64,000 nucleotides of DNA from Singulisphaera sp. GP187 (GCA_945869475.1 CAMBOV010000001.1:186001-250000); one strand, 5' to 3'; positions 9,681 through 18,762 are shown, counted from the stretch's first letter. The notes: generated by a model not told the origin, from the letters alone. Translations and numbers: made by a program.

Positions 9681-9765
9681 AACGTCGATCGCGCCGCCGC
9701 AACGTAGATCGCGCCGCCGCAACGTAGGTCGCGCCGCCGCAACGTAGATCGCGCCGCCGCAACTT
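9681..9765. repeat. 20-bp tandem repeat, about 4.2 copies
   Basis: Head-to-tail copies of aacgtagatcgcgccgccgc start one base after the trxB stop: 9681-9700 (one change), 9701-9720, 9721-9740 (one change), 9741-9760, and a partial copy that runs into the aspS stop codon (TTA at 9764-9766 on the plus strand). It fills the whole convergent trxB/aspS gap. No spacers, so not CRISPR. No clear terminator hairpin is formed by the unit itself. Confidence 0.95.
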
Positions 9766-11548
9766 AGATCGTGTTCTTGACGTTGAGTTCGCGCAACTGC
9801 TCGGGACTGATTGCGCTTGGCGCATCGATCATCAGGTCGCCGCCGGACTGAGTCTTTGGAAACGCAATCACATCGCGAATGTTGTCCGTGCCAACGACGT
9901 GCATCACGAGGCGGTCGAGCCCGAACGCGATCCCACCATGCGGCGGTGCGCCGTGCTTGAGTGCAGAAAGTAAGAACCCAAACTTCGCGGTGGCCTCTTC
10001 TTGGCTGAGTCCGATCAGTTCGAAAACGCGCTGCTGTACATCAGGTCGGTGCATACGGATTGATCCACCCGCAATCTCGCTGCCGTTCAGCACGAGGTCA
10101 TACCCAGCCGAAAGACATGCGCCAGGATCGCTCGCAAGAATGTCGAATTGATCTGGATTCGGGCTTGTAAATGGATGGTGAAGGGCAACCCAGCGCTTGC
10201 CTTCGTCGTCCCATTCAAACATTGGAAAGTCGATGACCCAGACGAAGTTCCACTTGCCTTGCGGAATGAGGTCGAGGTCTCGTGCGACGCGCAGTCGCAG
10301 TTCGCCCATCACCTTGGTTGCGATCTCCCATGTATCTGCCGCGAACAAGACCGTGTCGCCAGGTTCAAGTTTGAGGCGCGCCTTGAGTTCGTCTGCGATG
10401 GGACCGATGAATTTCGCGATGCCCGATTCGAATCCCGCGGCTGTGTACTTCACGACCGGCACGCCGCCAGCGCGAAAGGTCTTGACCCATTCGCCGTAGC
10501 CGTCGGTGATCTTTCGCGTGAGTTTCTCTGCACCGCCAGGAATGCGCAGGCACTTTACGACGCCAGGCTTGCCAGTGGGACTGCGCTTGGCGAGCGCCCC
10601 AGCGAAGACCTGAAAGTCGCTCTTTGCAGCGATGTCCGAAATATCGCTGACGAACAAGTCAAAGCGCGTGTCGGGCCGATCGATCCCATATCGCTCCATT
10701 GCATCTGCCCAGGTGATGCGTGGAAGAACTCCGACGTCATACGAGAAGAGTTCGTTCCAGAGTCCGCTGACGAATCCGCTCATCATGTCCATGATGTCCG
10801 TCCGCTCGACGAAACTCATTTCAAGATCGATCTGACTGAATTCTGCCTGGCGATCAGCGCGCGGATCTTCATCGCGAAGGCAACGGCAGATCTGCAAGTA
10901 GCGATCGCAGCCAGCGACCATGAGAATCTGCTTGAAGAGTTGAGGACTCTGCGGCAACGCGTACCACTGCCCTGGATGGAGTCGACTTGGAACGACGAAA
11001 TCGCGCGCTCCCTCGGGGGTGCTCTTGATCAGAAGCGGTGTCTCGATCTCGAGAAAGTTGTGCTTTGCGAAATAGTCGCGGGTGAACTGCGTGATGCGCG
11101 ATCTCGTCTTGAGGATGTGCTGCATCCGCGGGCGCCGCAGGTCGATGTAGCGGTATTTGAGCCTTGTTTCTTCGTTGATCTTGTCGGCGTCGTGTTCATC
11201 GGGCAGAATCGGTGGGTTCTCTGCCTTGTTGAAAATCTCAATGGATTCGGCCACGAGTTCAACTTCGCCGCTCGCGAGTTTCGGGTTCGCTCCACCCGTG
11301 CGAAGCCGCACCGTGCCGCGAACTCCAATGACATCTTCACGGCGGAGCGTTCGCGCACTCTCGATCAGCGCGGCATCGCTCGATTCGGTGCCGAAGACAA
11401 CTTGCGCCAGCCCTTCTTTGTCGCGAAGATCGATGAAGAACAACCCCTTGCCTTGTTCGCGGTAGGTGTTGATCCATCCGCAGAGGGTGACGGTTTGTCC
11501 AGCGTGCGCGGGTCGAAGGTGACCACAATAGAGAGTTCGTTTCAGCAT
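9764..11548 (-). CDS. aspS: Aspartyl-tRNA synthetase
   Basis: Class II synthetase that charges tRNA-Asp (in some bacteria also tRNA-Asn). The 594 residues are typical of the bacterial type with the extra GAD domain. The N-terminal OB-fold anticodon-binding domain begins with TVTLCGWINTYREQG; the class II core shows the motif-2 region RCLRDEDPRADRQAEFSQID and motif 3 GGIAFGLDRLVM near the C-terminus. ATG 11548 is chosen; an in-frame TTG three bases earlier is less likely. The last codons fall into the 20-bp tandem repeat next door. Divergent from lpxB across 70 bp. Confidence 0.97.
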   Translation of the reverse strand: MLKRTLYCGHLRPAHAGQTVTLCGWINTYREQGKGLFFIDLRDKEGLAQVVFGTESSDAALIESARTLRREDVIGVRGTVRLRTGGANPKLASGEVELVAESIEIFNKAENPPILPDEHDADKINEETRLKYRYIDLRRPRMQHILKTRSRITQFTRDYFAKHNFLEIETPLLIKSTPEGARDFVVPSRLHPGQWYALPQSPQLFKQILMVAGCDRYLQICRCLRDEDPRADRQAEFSQIDLEMSFVERTDIMDMMSGFVSGLWNELFSYDVGVLPRITWADAMERYGIDRPDTRFDLFVSDISDIAAKSDFQVFAGALAKRSPTGKPGVVKCLRIPGGAEKLTRKITDGYGEWVKTFRAGGVPVVKYTAAGFESGIAKFIGPIADELKARLKLEPGDTVLFAADTWEIATKVMGELRLRVARDLDLIPQGKWNFVWVIDFPMFEWDDEGKRWVALHHPFTSPNPDQFDILASDPGACLSAGYDLVLNGSEIAGGSIRMHRPDVQQRVFELIGLSQEEATAKFGFLLSALKHGAPPHGGIAFGLDRLVMHVVGTDNIRDVIAFPKTQSGGDLMIDAPSAISPEQLRELNVKNTI

Positions 11549-11618
11549 CAAGTATCTCGTTCGAAGCGGGGCGCGATGGTAGCGAGACGATGTGATGCAG
11601 TGCGACTAGTCTGCACGA

Positions 11619-12764
11619 ATGAGCGGATCGAAGTCGGTGATTTTGTTCACAGCATTCGAACCCTCGGGGGACGCCCACGCAGCACCGGTCATCGTGGCTC
11701 TGCTTCGACGAGATCCGAAGTTGCGCATTGTCGCATGGGGAGGACCACGGATGGAGGCAGCGGGTGCAGAGATGATGGGGCGAACGGCTGACGACGGCGA
11801 GATGGGAATTCCTGCGCTTCGCAAAGTGCTTGCGATTCGAAAAGTCGCGCAGGAGATCAGCCGGTGGGCAGATCACAATGCGGTGGCGGTGCACGTGCCA
11901 GTCGATTCACCCGCTGCAAATTTTCCGATGTGCGCTCGGATGAAAAAGCGTGGCGCGCGTGTGGTGCATCTCGTCGCGCCTCAGATCTGGGCGTGGGGCC
12001 CGTGGCGCATCCGAAAATTGAGACGGCTGACCGACCACGTGATCTGCCTGCTGCCATTTGAAGAAGCGTGGTTTCGACAGCGGGGCGTTGCAGCGACTTT
12101 CGTTGGCCATCCCGTTATCAATGATCCACACGATGTTGACGCGGCGAGCCTGGGATGGATCGAACCGGTGGCGGGCGAACCACGACTCTTGCTCTTGCCA
12201 GGTTCGCGCACGATTGAGGTCGACCGCAACGCACGAGTCTTGATGGAGGTTGCGGCGGCGGTGCGGGCACGCTTTCCTGACTCGTCAACGCTTATCGCGG
12301 CGGCCAATGCGAACATCGCACGAAGATTCGAGCAAGTGGTGGGAAACCTCCCACCTCGCACGAGCCTGCTCACCGGTGTGATCGACCGCGCTGCCGCGTG
12401 GTGTGACTTCGGCGTCGCAGTCTCCGGAACCGTCTCGCTCGACCTAGCGCGCGCGCACAAGCCAGTCATCGGGGTCTACAAGACTCGACGGATCGCCGCA
12501 TTCGCTGCGAACATCGTGCTGCGATCTCCCTGGCGGTTGCTGCCCAACATTCTTGCGCGTCGAAAGCTCGTGCCCGAGTTTGTGCCATGGGCTGGTTCGT
12601 CCGCTCCCATCATCGACGCGGCATTGCAGCTCGCATCAGACACGCAACTCCGCGCGCAGATCAGCGATGGCATGCGCTCGATCACCGCAACATTCGCTGG
12701 ACATGATCCCGGCGAAGAGTCCGCATCGGTCATCCTGTCGATGCTGCATCACGCCTCACATTGA
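11619..12764 (+). CDS. lpxB: Lipid-A-disaccharide synthase
   Basis: Condenses UDP-2,3-diacylglucosamine with 2,3-diacylglucosamine-1-phosphate to make the lipid A disaccharide at the inner membrane face. Length of 381 residues fits the family. Diagnostic stretches are EPSGD (14-18, usual EASGD), VHLVAPQIWAWGPWR in the middle of the N-terminal half, VGHPV, the LLLPGSRTIEV glycosyltransferase motif, and SGTVSLDLA near residue 270. The usual NYPDFN stretch is replaced by a divergent SPAANFPMCARM. Its presence argues for lipid A and an outer membrane. No other lpx gene is in the window; the next gene downstream starts an ABC transporter operon. Confidence 0.9.
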   Translation: MSGSKSVILFTAFEPSGDAHAAPVIVALLRRDPKLRIVAWGGPRMEAAGAEMMGRTADDGEMGIPALRKVLAIRKVAQEISRWADHNAVAVHVPVDSPAANFPMCARMKKRGARVVHLVAPQIWAWGPWRIRKLRRLTDHVICLLPFEEAWFRQRGVAATFVGHPVINDPHDVDAASLGWIEPVAGEPRLLLLPGSRTIEVDRNARVLMEVAAAVRARFPDSSTLIAAANANIARRFEQVVGNLPPRTSLLTGVIDRAAAWCDFGVAVSGTVSLDLARAHKPVIGVYKTRRIAAFAANIVLRSPWRLLPNILARRKLVPEFVPWAGSSAPIIDAALQLASDTQLRAQISDGMRSITATFAGHDPGEESASVILSMLHHASH

Positions 12765-12824
12765 AGTGCCGCAGGCTTGCTGAAACTCGCTAGGATTTCG
12801 CTCACGCGCTCGCCGAGAAACCCC

Positions 12825-14033
12825 ATGAAAAAACCATCACTCTTCGCATTCACGCTCGTTGTCACCTCTTCGCTCGCGAGCACGCTCGCGGCGCAGTCCA
12901 CTGAGTCGAAGGGAACGCTCACGATTCTCTCGAGCCTTCCGCGCACTGGAAGCGCCAACGCGCAGACGACAACCATCGTCAATGGAATCAAACTCGCGTT
13001 GAGCGAAGTGAACGGCCAAGTTGATGGATGGACCATCGAGTACAAAGATCTTGACGACGCGAGTCCGCAGCGTGGAAACTGGGACCCAGCAGTTGAGGCG
13101 CAGAACGCCAATTCTGCGACCAAAGATGCGACCTGTGTCGGTTACATCGGCACCTTCAATTCTGGCGCGGCGAAGGTTGCGATGCCAATCCTCAATCGCG
13201 CCGGCATCGCGATGGTGAGTCCTGCCAATACCTATCCCGGACTGACAAAGCCTGGAAAGGGAGAGAAAAATGAACCGATGGTCTATCGGCCAACGGGCAC
13301 GATCAACTATTTTCGAATCGTCCCGACGGACGACTTGCAGGGAGTTGTGGCCGCCGACTGGGCCAAACAACTTGGGGTGAAAAAAGTGTTCATCTTGAAC
13401 GATCGAGAGCTCTACGGTAAGGGAATCGCCGAGGTCTTTCGCGATCAGTCCACATCCATCGGAATCGAAGTTGTTGGCTACGAGGGGACCGACTCGAAGG
13501 CTGCGAACTACCGCTCGCTCGTGACCAAACTCAAAGCGGTTTCGCCAGACTTGGTCTATTTCGGCGGCACGACACAGACTAACGCTGGCCAGATCGCGAA
13601 GGATCTTCGCGCGGGCGGATATGAAGGGATGTACATGGTGCCCGATGGCTGCTTCGAGCAGGCATTTATCGAAGCGGCAGGCGATTCGAATCTCAACGGC
13701 AAAACCTTCATCACCTTCGGCGGACTCCCTCCCGATCAACTCACCGGAACCGGTGCGAAATTTCGGGATGCATATCGCTTGAAGTACGGGAGCGAAATGG
13801 AGGCGTACGCCGCGTATGGCTACGAAGCAGCGCGTGTGATCTTGCAGGCGATCGCCACTGCGAAGACCAAGGACCGCGCGGGAGTACTTGCTGCGGTCGC
13901 TGCGACGAAGGACTTCGATGGCGTGCTCGGCAAGTGGTCGTTCGATAGCAACGGCGACACGTCAAGCCGCGTCTTGAGCGGGCAGACTGTGACGGACGGC
14001 AAGTTCGCATTCGTCAAAGTGCTCGGGGGCTGA
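12825..14033 (+). CDS. livK: Branched-chain amino-acid type ABC transporter, substrate-binding protein
   Basis: Periplasmic binding protein of the Leu/Ile/Val-binding family (Peripla_BP_6 type). ATG 12825 is preferred over an in-frame start 48 bases upstream because it begins a signal peptide (MKKPSLFAFTLVVTSSLAS, then LAAQS); 402 residues. The mature N-terminus GTLTILSSLPRTGS and a core with YIGTFNSGAAKVAMPILNRAGIAMVSPANTYPGL are typical of the fold. First gene of livKHMGF, 26 bp before livH. No lipobox, so it is probably soluble. The ligand cannot be told from sequence; amino acids, amides or urea are all possible in this family. Confidence 0.92.
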   Translation: MKKPSLFAFTLVVTSSLASTLAAQSTESKGTLTILSSLPRTGSANAQTTTIVNGIKLALSEVNGQVDGWTIEYKDLDDASPQRGNWDPAVEAQNANSATKDATCVGYIGTFNSGAAKVAMPILNRAGIAMVSPANTYPGLTKPGKGEKNEPMVYRPTGTINYFRIVPTDDLQGVVAADWAKQLGVKKVFILNDRELYGKGIAEVFRDQSTSIGIEVVGYEGTDSKAANYRSLVTKLKAVSPDLVYFGGTTQTNAGQIAKDLRAGGYEGMYMVPDGCFEQAFIEAAGDSNLNGKTFITFGGLPPDQLTGTGAKFRDAYRLKYGSEMEAYAAYGYEAARVILQAIATAKTKDRAGVLAAVAATKDFDGVLGKWSFDSNGDTSSRVLSGQTVTDGKFAFVKVLGG

Positions 14034-14059
14034 GTTGCCCTGATTCACGGACTTTCAGC

Positions 14060-15016
14060 ATGGAGCCATACGAGGTCTTCCTCCAACAACTTGTGACGGG
14101 GCTTTCCAACGGGATGATCATCGCGTTGATCGCGCTTGGGTACACGATGGTGTACGGCATCATCGAGTTGATCAACTTTGCGCACGGCGATGTTTTCATG
14201 TTGGGCGCATTTCTCGCACTCACATTGCTTGGGGCTCTTGGGATGGAAGCGTGGGCTCCTGGATGGCAACTCGCCGGCGTCGTACTGATGCTTGTCTCGA
14301 GCGCCGCATTTTGCGGTTCGTTCAACTGGTCGCTTGACCGCCTTGCCTATCGGCCACTGCGCCGCGCATCGAAACTCTCGCTGTTGGTCTCGGCGATCGG
14401 TTGTTCGTTTATCTGCACAAATCTCGGACTGTTCTGGGGTGGAGCGCCGATGGAAGTCTTCGCCGGTGGCGTCGCCGCGGCTGCTCCCAAAGACTTCCCG
14501 CAGTTGATCCCTCAGTACAACTTGCTTGGCGAGAGCGCGATTCGCATCGTTCCGGCCGATGTCGCTGTGCTCGCGGTGACGCTGCCACTGATGATCGCAC
14601 TGGTCTACCTGGTGAAGCGCACACGACTCGGTCGCGCGATGCGCGCGGTCGCACAAGACTCCACCGCCGCAGCACTGATGGGAATCCCAGTCGACCGAGT
14701 GATCGGAACGACCTTCTTCATCGGCGGTGCGCTCGGCGGATTCGCGAGTGTGGTCTACGCGCTCTACAACAACACCATCGGATTCCAGATGGGATACCGC
14801 GCTGGTATGGACGCATTCACTGCGGCGGTCTTGGGCGGCATCGGCAGCCTTCCTGGCGCAGTGCTCGGCGGACTTCTCATCGGCTGCGTTCGCTCGATGA
14901 GCGATCAGTATGTCGAACTGCGCTGGACCAACACAATCGTTTTTGGAATCCTCGTCTTGATTTTGATCTTTCGCCCCAGCGGTCTCTTGGGGTCGACACG
15001 ACGGGAGAAGGTCTAG
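14060..15016 (+). CDS. livH: ABC transporter permease LivH
   Basis: One of two inner-membrane permeases of the transporter. The 318 residues contain about eight hydrophobic helices. Family signatures are GLSNGMIIALIALGYTMVYG with INFAHGD close to the N-terminus (residues about 15-45), the RPLRRASKLSLLVSAIG segment after the third helix, and AAVLGGIGSLPGAVLGG, the cytoplasmic coupling loop that docks on the ATPases. Stop codon at 15014-15016 lies two bases before the livM start, so the two are read from the same message. Confidence 0.95.
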   Translation: MEPYEVFLQQLVTGLSNGMIIALIALGYTMVYGIIELINFAHGDVFMLGAFLALTLLGALGMEAWAPGWQLAGVVLMLVSSAAFCGSFNWSLDRLAYRPLRRASKLSLLVSAIGCSFICTNLGLFWGGAPMEVFAGGVAAAAPKDFPQLIPQYNLLGESAIRIVPADVAVLAVTLPLMIALVYLVKRTRLGRAMRAVAQDSTAAALMGIPVDRVIGTTFFIGGALGGFASVVYALYNNTIGFQMGYRAGMDAFTAAVLGGIGSLPGAVLGGLLIGCVRSMSDQYVELRWTNTIVFGILVLILIFRPSGLLGSTRREKV

Positions 15017-15018
15017 CG

Positions 15019-16035
15019 ATGCGTTGGCGACCTGGACCGATCGTCTGCATCGTTGGAATCGCCGCGATCCTGCCGCTCGTTGAGTTGGTGCTTCCGCCAG
15101 CGGCGCATGTCAGCGAGGCGGTGCGCGGGGTCTTCTTGTACGCAATTCTTGCGCTCGGTCTCAATATCGTCACGGGCTACGCGGGATTGCTCAATCTTGG
15201 CATCGCAGCATTCATGGCGATCGGCGCCTATGGATTCGCGATCCTGACCTGCGAGATCTACCCATTTCAGGTTGGATTCTGGCCTGGCATCTTGCTGACA
15301 CTTCCAATCGGCGCGCTCGCAGGCTTTCTGCTGGGAGCTCCGACGCTGCGTTTGCGCGGCGATTATCTCGCGATCGTCACACTTGGATTCGGAGAGATCG
15401 TGCAAGATGTGTTGAAGAATCTCGAAGTCGTCACGAAAGGGACGCAGGGGATCAACCCTGTCCCAGCGCCCGCTATCGGAGGCACGATGTGGACGGCCGA
15501 CGATGAGTACAAGTGGTACTACCTCTTTCTCGCGCTGCTCGTCGTGGTCATCGTGGCCATTCGAAATCTCGAGCGCTCTCGACTCGGTCGCGCGTGGTTC
15601 AGCATTCGTGAAGATGAGTTGGCCTCGCGTGCGATGGGAATTCGCGTCGAGCGAATCAAGATGCTTGCGTTTTCTGCTGCTGCCGCGCTCGCCGCATTTG
15701 CCGGCGGGCTCTCAGCGAGCGTGCTGAGTTCAACAGGCGAGCCGAGCAACTACGATTTTCAAGTCTCGATTCTCGCACTCTGCATCGTCATCGTTGGCGG
15801 CATTGGAAGCATCGCTGGTGTGCTCGTTGGTGCGCTCGTCATGATCGGTCTGAATTCGATCGTGCTCGTCAAGGCGACGGCCGCGCTTGAAGCACTTGGG
15901 ATCGGTGGATCGGCCAATGTGCTGCTCTCTCCCAACAACTGGAAATATCTGATTTTCGGCTTGGCTCTTGTGCTCGCCGTGCGCCTCAAGCCCAACGGTC
16001 TTGTTCCTCCGCGCATCGAACGGAGAGCGACATGA
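15019..16035 (+). CDS. livM: ABC transporter permease LivM
   Basis: Second permease of the liv transporter, 338 residues from ATG 15019. The frame is open further upstream, inside livH, but only this start gives a normal N-terminus. Markers include LNIVTGYAGLLNLGIAAFMAIGAYG (the LivM-type G-Y-A-G-x-x-x-L-G motif), APTLRLRGDYLAIVTLGFGEI, and VGGIGSIAGVLVGAL, the ATPase-docking loop. A moderately long loop of about 35 residues (GINPVPAPAIGG to the DDEYKWYYL segment) faces outward by the usual topology. Its stop overlaps the livG start by four bases (ATGA at 16032). Confidence 0.95.
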   Translation: MRWRPGPIVCIVGIAAILPLVELVLPPAAHVSEAVRGVFLYAILALGLNIVTGYAGLLNLGIAAFMAIGAYGFAILTCEIYPFQVGFWPGILLTLPIGALAGFLLGAPTLRLRGDYLAIVTLGFGEIVQDVLKNLEVVTKGTQGINPVPAPAIGGTMWTADDEYKWYYLFLALLVVVIVAIRNLERSRLGRAWFSIREDELASRAMGIRVERIKMLAFSAAAALAAFAGGLSASVLSSTGEPSNYDFQVSILALCIVIVGGIGSIAGVLVGALVMIGLNSIVLVKATAALEALGIGGSANVLLSPNNWKYLIFGLALVLAVRLKPNGLVPPRIERRAT

Positions 16036-17066
16036 CTGCACTCTCCGCGCAGCGAATCACGATGCGATTCGGCGGTCTCGTCGCCGTGCAAGACGTCTCA
16101 TTCGAGGTTGAACGGCATCAGATCTACGCAGTGATCGGTCCAAACGGTGCCGGAAAGACCACGCTCTTCAACGCGATTACCGGAATCTATGAACCGACAT
16201 CTGGAGTTGTTCGATTTGCCGATCGCGTCGTGTGCGCGAAATTCTCTTCGAGGGTCGCGCTGCGAATGTGTGTGGCGACGATTCTGTGCGCTCTCTCGAC
16301 GGTGTTCGCCGTGAACATCCAAGAGTTGTGGCAACTCGCGATCGTAGACAACTACGTCTACGCGCAACCATTTCCGTGGAGCGAAGGCGTGAGCGACTTT
16401 GTGCGAGCCTTCGCTGATCTCTTTGGAACATCGGGAGTGATCACTGCACTCGCCGGTGCACTCGCAGGCGGAGGCGCCGCTGGGGTGCTCTGGTGGCGAT
16501 CACGACGAACGCCCGACCTCATCGCCCGCTCGGGAGTCGCTCGAACCTTTCAGAACATTCGCCTCTTCAACGAGCTGAGCCTCGTGCAGAATGTGTTGGT
16601 CGGGATGGATCACCGAATGCGCGCCGGATTTTGGAGCGCGCTCTTTCGACTGCCTCGATTTCACGCCGAACGAAAGCACTTTCACGCCGAGGCCATGGAA
16701 CTGCTCGAGTTCGTGGGATTGGCGGATCGTGTGCACGAAGCCGCAGGAAGTTTGCCCTACGGCTTTCGGAGACGACTCGAGATCGCGCGCGCTCTCGCAG
16801 GAAAGCCAGCGCTTCTCTTGCTTGATGAGCCGGCGGCTGGAATGAATCCATCCGAAATCGTCGGTCTCATGACACTCATTCGTCGTGTGCGTGACGCTGG
16901 CACAACGGTCGTGCTCATCGAACACCACATGCGACTTGTCATGGGTGTTTCAGATCGAATTCTTGTTTTACAATACGGACGGCAGATCGCCGAGGGAACG
17001 CCAGCCGAGATCCGAGCGAACCCCGCATGTGTCGAGGCCTATCTGGGTACGGAGACTCACGGATGA
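16032..17066 (+). CDS. livG: ABC transporter ATPase LivG with a membrane-helix insertion
   Basis: ATP-binding subunit of the transporter. Walker A GPNGAGKTT is at residues 36-44, the Q-loop RTFQNIRLF at 171-179, Walker B LLLLDEP at 261-267, and the switch His in LIEHHM. The protein is 344 residues, about 90 more than usual LivG, because about residues 68-160 are an extra segment placed between Walker A and the Q-loop. That segment holds two strongly hydrophobic stretches (about 75-95 and 134-154) separated by a 38-residue polar/aromatic loop and ended by WWRSRR. Two crossings would return the chain to the cytoplasm, so the fold can stay intact. The signature reads LPYGFRRRLEIARAL where LPYGQQRRLEIARAL is usual. 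Coupled to livM and livF by ATGA overlaps. Confidence 0.92.
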   Translation: MTALSAQRITMRFGGLVAVQDVSFEVERHQIYAVIGPNGAGKTTLFNAITGIYEPTSGVVRFADRVVCAKFSSRVALRMCVATILCALSTVFAVNIQELWQLAIVDNYVYAQPFPWSEGVSDFVRAFADLFGTSGVITALAGALAGGGAAGVLWWRSRRTPDLIARSGVARTFQNIRLFNELSLVQNVLVGMDHRMRAGFWSALFRLPRFHAERKHFHAEAMELLEFVGLADRVHEAAGSLPYGFRRRLEIARALAGKPALLLLDEPAAGMNPSEIVGLMTLIRRVRDAGTTVVLIEHHMRLVMGVSDRILVLQYGRQIAEGTPAEIRANPACVEAYLGTETHG

Positions 17067-17779
17067 CCACGGCGATGCTCGAGGTCACAGATATGCATGC
17101 CGCGTATGGCGCCATTGAGGTGTTGCGCGGAGTCTCGCTGCGCGTCGAGCGTGGAGAGATCGTCGCGTTGATCGGCTCGAATGGCGCGGGCAAGAGCACC
17201 TCACTCTTGTCGATCAGTCAGATCATCACGCCGCGCAGTGGCGATGTTCGTTTTCTCGGCGAGTCACTGATCGGTCTTCGCGGCGATGAGGTGATCGCTC
17301 GAGGGCTCGTGCAAGTGCCTGAAGGACGACGGGTCTTTTCGCGCATGAGCATTGACGAGAATCTGCAACTCGGAGCGTATTTGCGAAAGGACATCAGCGG
17401 CATCGCGAGCGACTTGCGACATGTGCACGAACTCTTTCCAGTCTTGAAGGAGCGGGGGGGACAACTCGCGGGCACGCTCTCGGGGGGAGAACAACAAATG
17501 CTCGCGATTGGTCGCGCGTTGATGAGTCGTCCCACGCTGCTGATGATGGATGAACCATCGATGGGCATTGCGCCACTTCTGGTGACGCGTATTTTTTCGG
17601 CGATTCGAGAGCTGAATCGCGGTGGATTGACGGTGCTGCTCGTTGAGCAAAACGCGCGTGGCGCGCTGGGGCTTTCGTCGCGCGGCTATGTGCTCGAGAC
17701 CGGAAAGGTCACGATCGGCGGCGACGCACAAGACCTTCTCAAAGACGATCGCATTCGCAGTGCATATCTCGGCGAGTGA
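17063..17779 (+). CDS. livF: ABC transporter ATPase LivF
   Basis: Second ATPase of the liv transporter. ATG 17063 overlaps the livG stop (ATGA), giving 238 residues, the normal LivF length; an upstream in-frame start would reach deep into livG. Walker A GSNGAGKST is near residue 38, RVFSRMSIDENL marks the region after the Q-loop, the signature is LSGGEQQMLAIGRAL and Walker B is LLMMDEPSMG. Unlike its partner LivG it has no insertion. It ends the operon; the convergent gene at 17791-18753 stops 11 bp away with no obvious terminator hairpin between them. Confidence 0.96.
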   Translation: MTTAMLEVTDMHAAYGAIEVLRGVSLRVERGEIVALIGSNGAGKSTSLLSISQIITPRSGDVRFLGESLIGLRGDEVIARGLVQVPEGRRVFSRMSIDENLQLGAYLRKDISGIASDLRHVHELFPVLKERGGQLAGTLSGGEQQMLAIGRALMSRPTLLMMDEPSMGIAPLLVTRIFSAIRELNRGGLTVLLVEQNARGALGLSSRGYVLETGKVTIGGDAQDLLKDDRIRSAYLGE

Positions 17780-17790
17780 TGCGTCGCAGT

Positions 17791-18753
17791 TCACCACTCG
17801 TCGATCGCGGTCATGTGCACTTCAGCCGTGAGTCGGCGCAGCGTGAGATCGCTTAGCTCTTCAGGTCGCTCGTCGAACGCAACACGATCGACCGAGAAAA
17901 ACCCTTCGAAACTCCACTCTGGCAAGTGTTTTTCTACGTGATCGTTGACGAGGCTTTCCATCTCAGCGAGGCTGCCGGCGGTGGCCCAGACGGTCACGTA
18001 GCCACCCTTGCCGTTGCGGTCCTCGCGAACAGCCAGAATAATTGCGTGCCAGAGAACCATCCCGAGTCGCCGTCCATTCTCGTCGACATTCACTTCAGGA
18101 TCGACATCGAGCTCGAGTCCCCACGCCTCGCGCAATTGAAGCAGGATCTCGTCGAGGTCTGGACTTTGGTCGTCATCGGTGCGCAAAACCTCGCGCAGTT
18201 GCGAGGGAGGATCGTGTGCGTTGTCGAGATCGTGGGGCCATGTTTCGAGCACTTCGCGCAGCCCATGTCGCGCGAGAATCCCCTCGACCTCGCGGCGCAT
18301 CGCAATGGGCACGTTGATGAGGAGACCCTTCCAGGTGTCGAGAAAGACTTCGATGAATGGATGGTCAGCGTTCGCTCCCGCGCCGATCGATCCATCTTCG
18401 AGCAACAGCGGTTCGAACTGTTCCCAGACCTTGAGGAACTCTTTCACTGGGATCGCCTCACCGCCGAGGTAGACATCAAGCGCGCGATACGCGTCGCGCG
18501 ATCCGATCTCCACGATGGGAATGACTTCCTCCGGGAGCAGATCAAATGCATCAGAGATCACCGCTCCGAGTCGATCGTGACTTAACACAATATGAAAGGC
18601 GTAGGTGTCGGGGTCGCCATCTTCGCCAGGCGTGTACTCGAGTGTGTATCCCTGCTTTGGCGCGGGCAGCGAGAGCGGTTCGATCCCGAGGGGAAACTTG
18701 TAGCCCTCCACTTCGGCCCGTTCGATGTCGCGGCGCAGTTCGTAATCACGCAT
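17791..18753 (-). CDS. Conserved-looking cytosolic protein of unknown function
   Basis: A 320-residue acidic protein without signal peptide or membrane helix; I do not recognise the family. The N-terminal half (up to about 200) is rich in Asp/Glu/Pro and includes LLPEEVIPIVEIGSRDAYRALDVYLGGE; the C-terminal half contains KGGYVTVWATAGSLAEMESLVNDHVEKHL, which reads like a small alpha/beta domain. It is the last gene of a same-strand run after rpoC and the two YkgJ-like genes, 9 bp downstream of the nearer one, so it is probably co-transcribed with them. Function is open. Confidence 0.75.
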   Translation of the reverse strand: MRDYELRRDIERAEVEGYKFPLGIEPLSLPAPKQGYTLEYTPGEDGDPDTYAFHIVLSHDRLGAVISDAFDLLPEEVIPIVEIGSRDAYRALDVYLGGEAIPVKEFLKVWEQFEPLLLEDGSIGAGANADHPFIEVFLDTWKGLLINVPIAMRREVEGILARHGLREVLETWPHDLDNAHDPPSQLREVLRTDDDQSPDLDEILLQLREAWGLELDVDPEVNVDENGRRLGMVLWHAIILAVREDRNGKGGYVTVWATAGSLAEMESLVNDHVEKHLPEWSFEGFFSVDRVAFDERPEELSDLTLRRLTAEVHMTAIDEW

Positions 18754-18762
18754 GTCAAGATC

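Noticed and set aside
9681-9765. CRISPR-like array
   Set aside because: The repeats are contiguous 20-mers with no spacers.
10148-11791. 547-codon open frame on the plus strand
   Set aside because: Antisense to aspS and overlapping the lpxB start; no recognisable protein features.
14401-15018. N-terminal extension of livM
   Set aside because: It overlaps livH in another frame and reads as Arg/Ser-rich nonsense; the ATG at 15019 gives a standard LivM.
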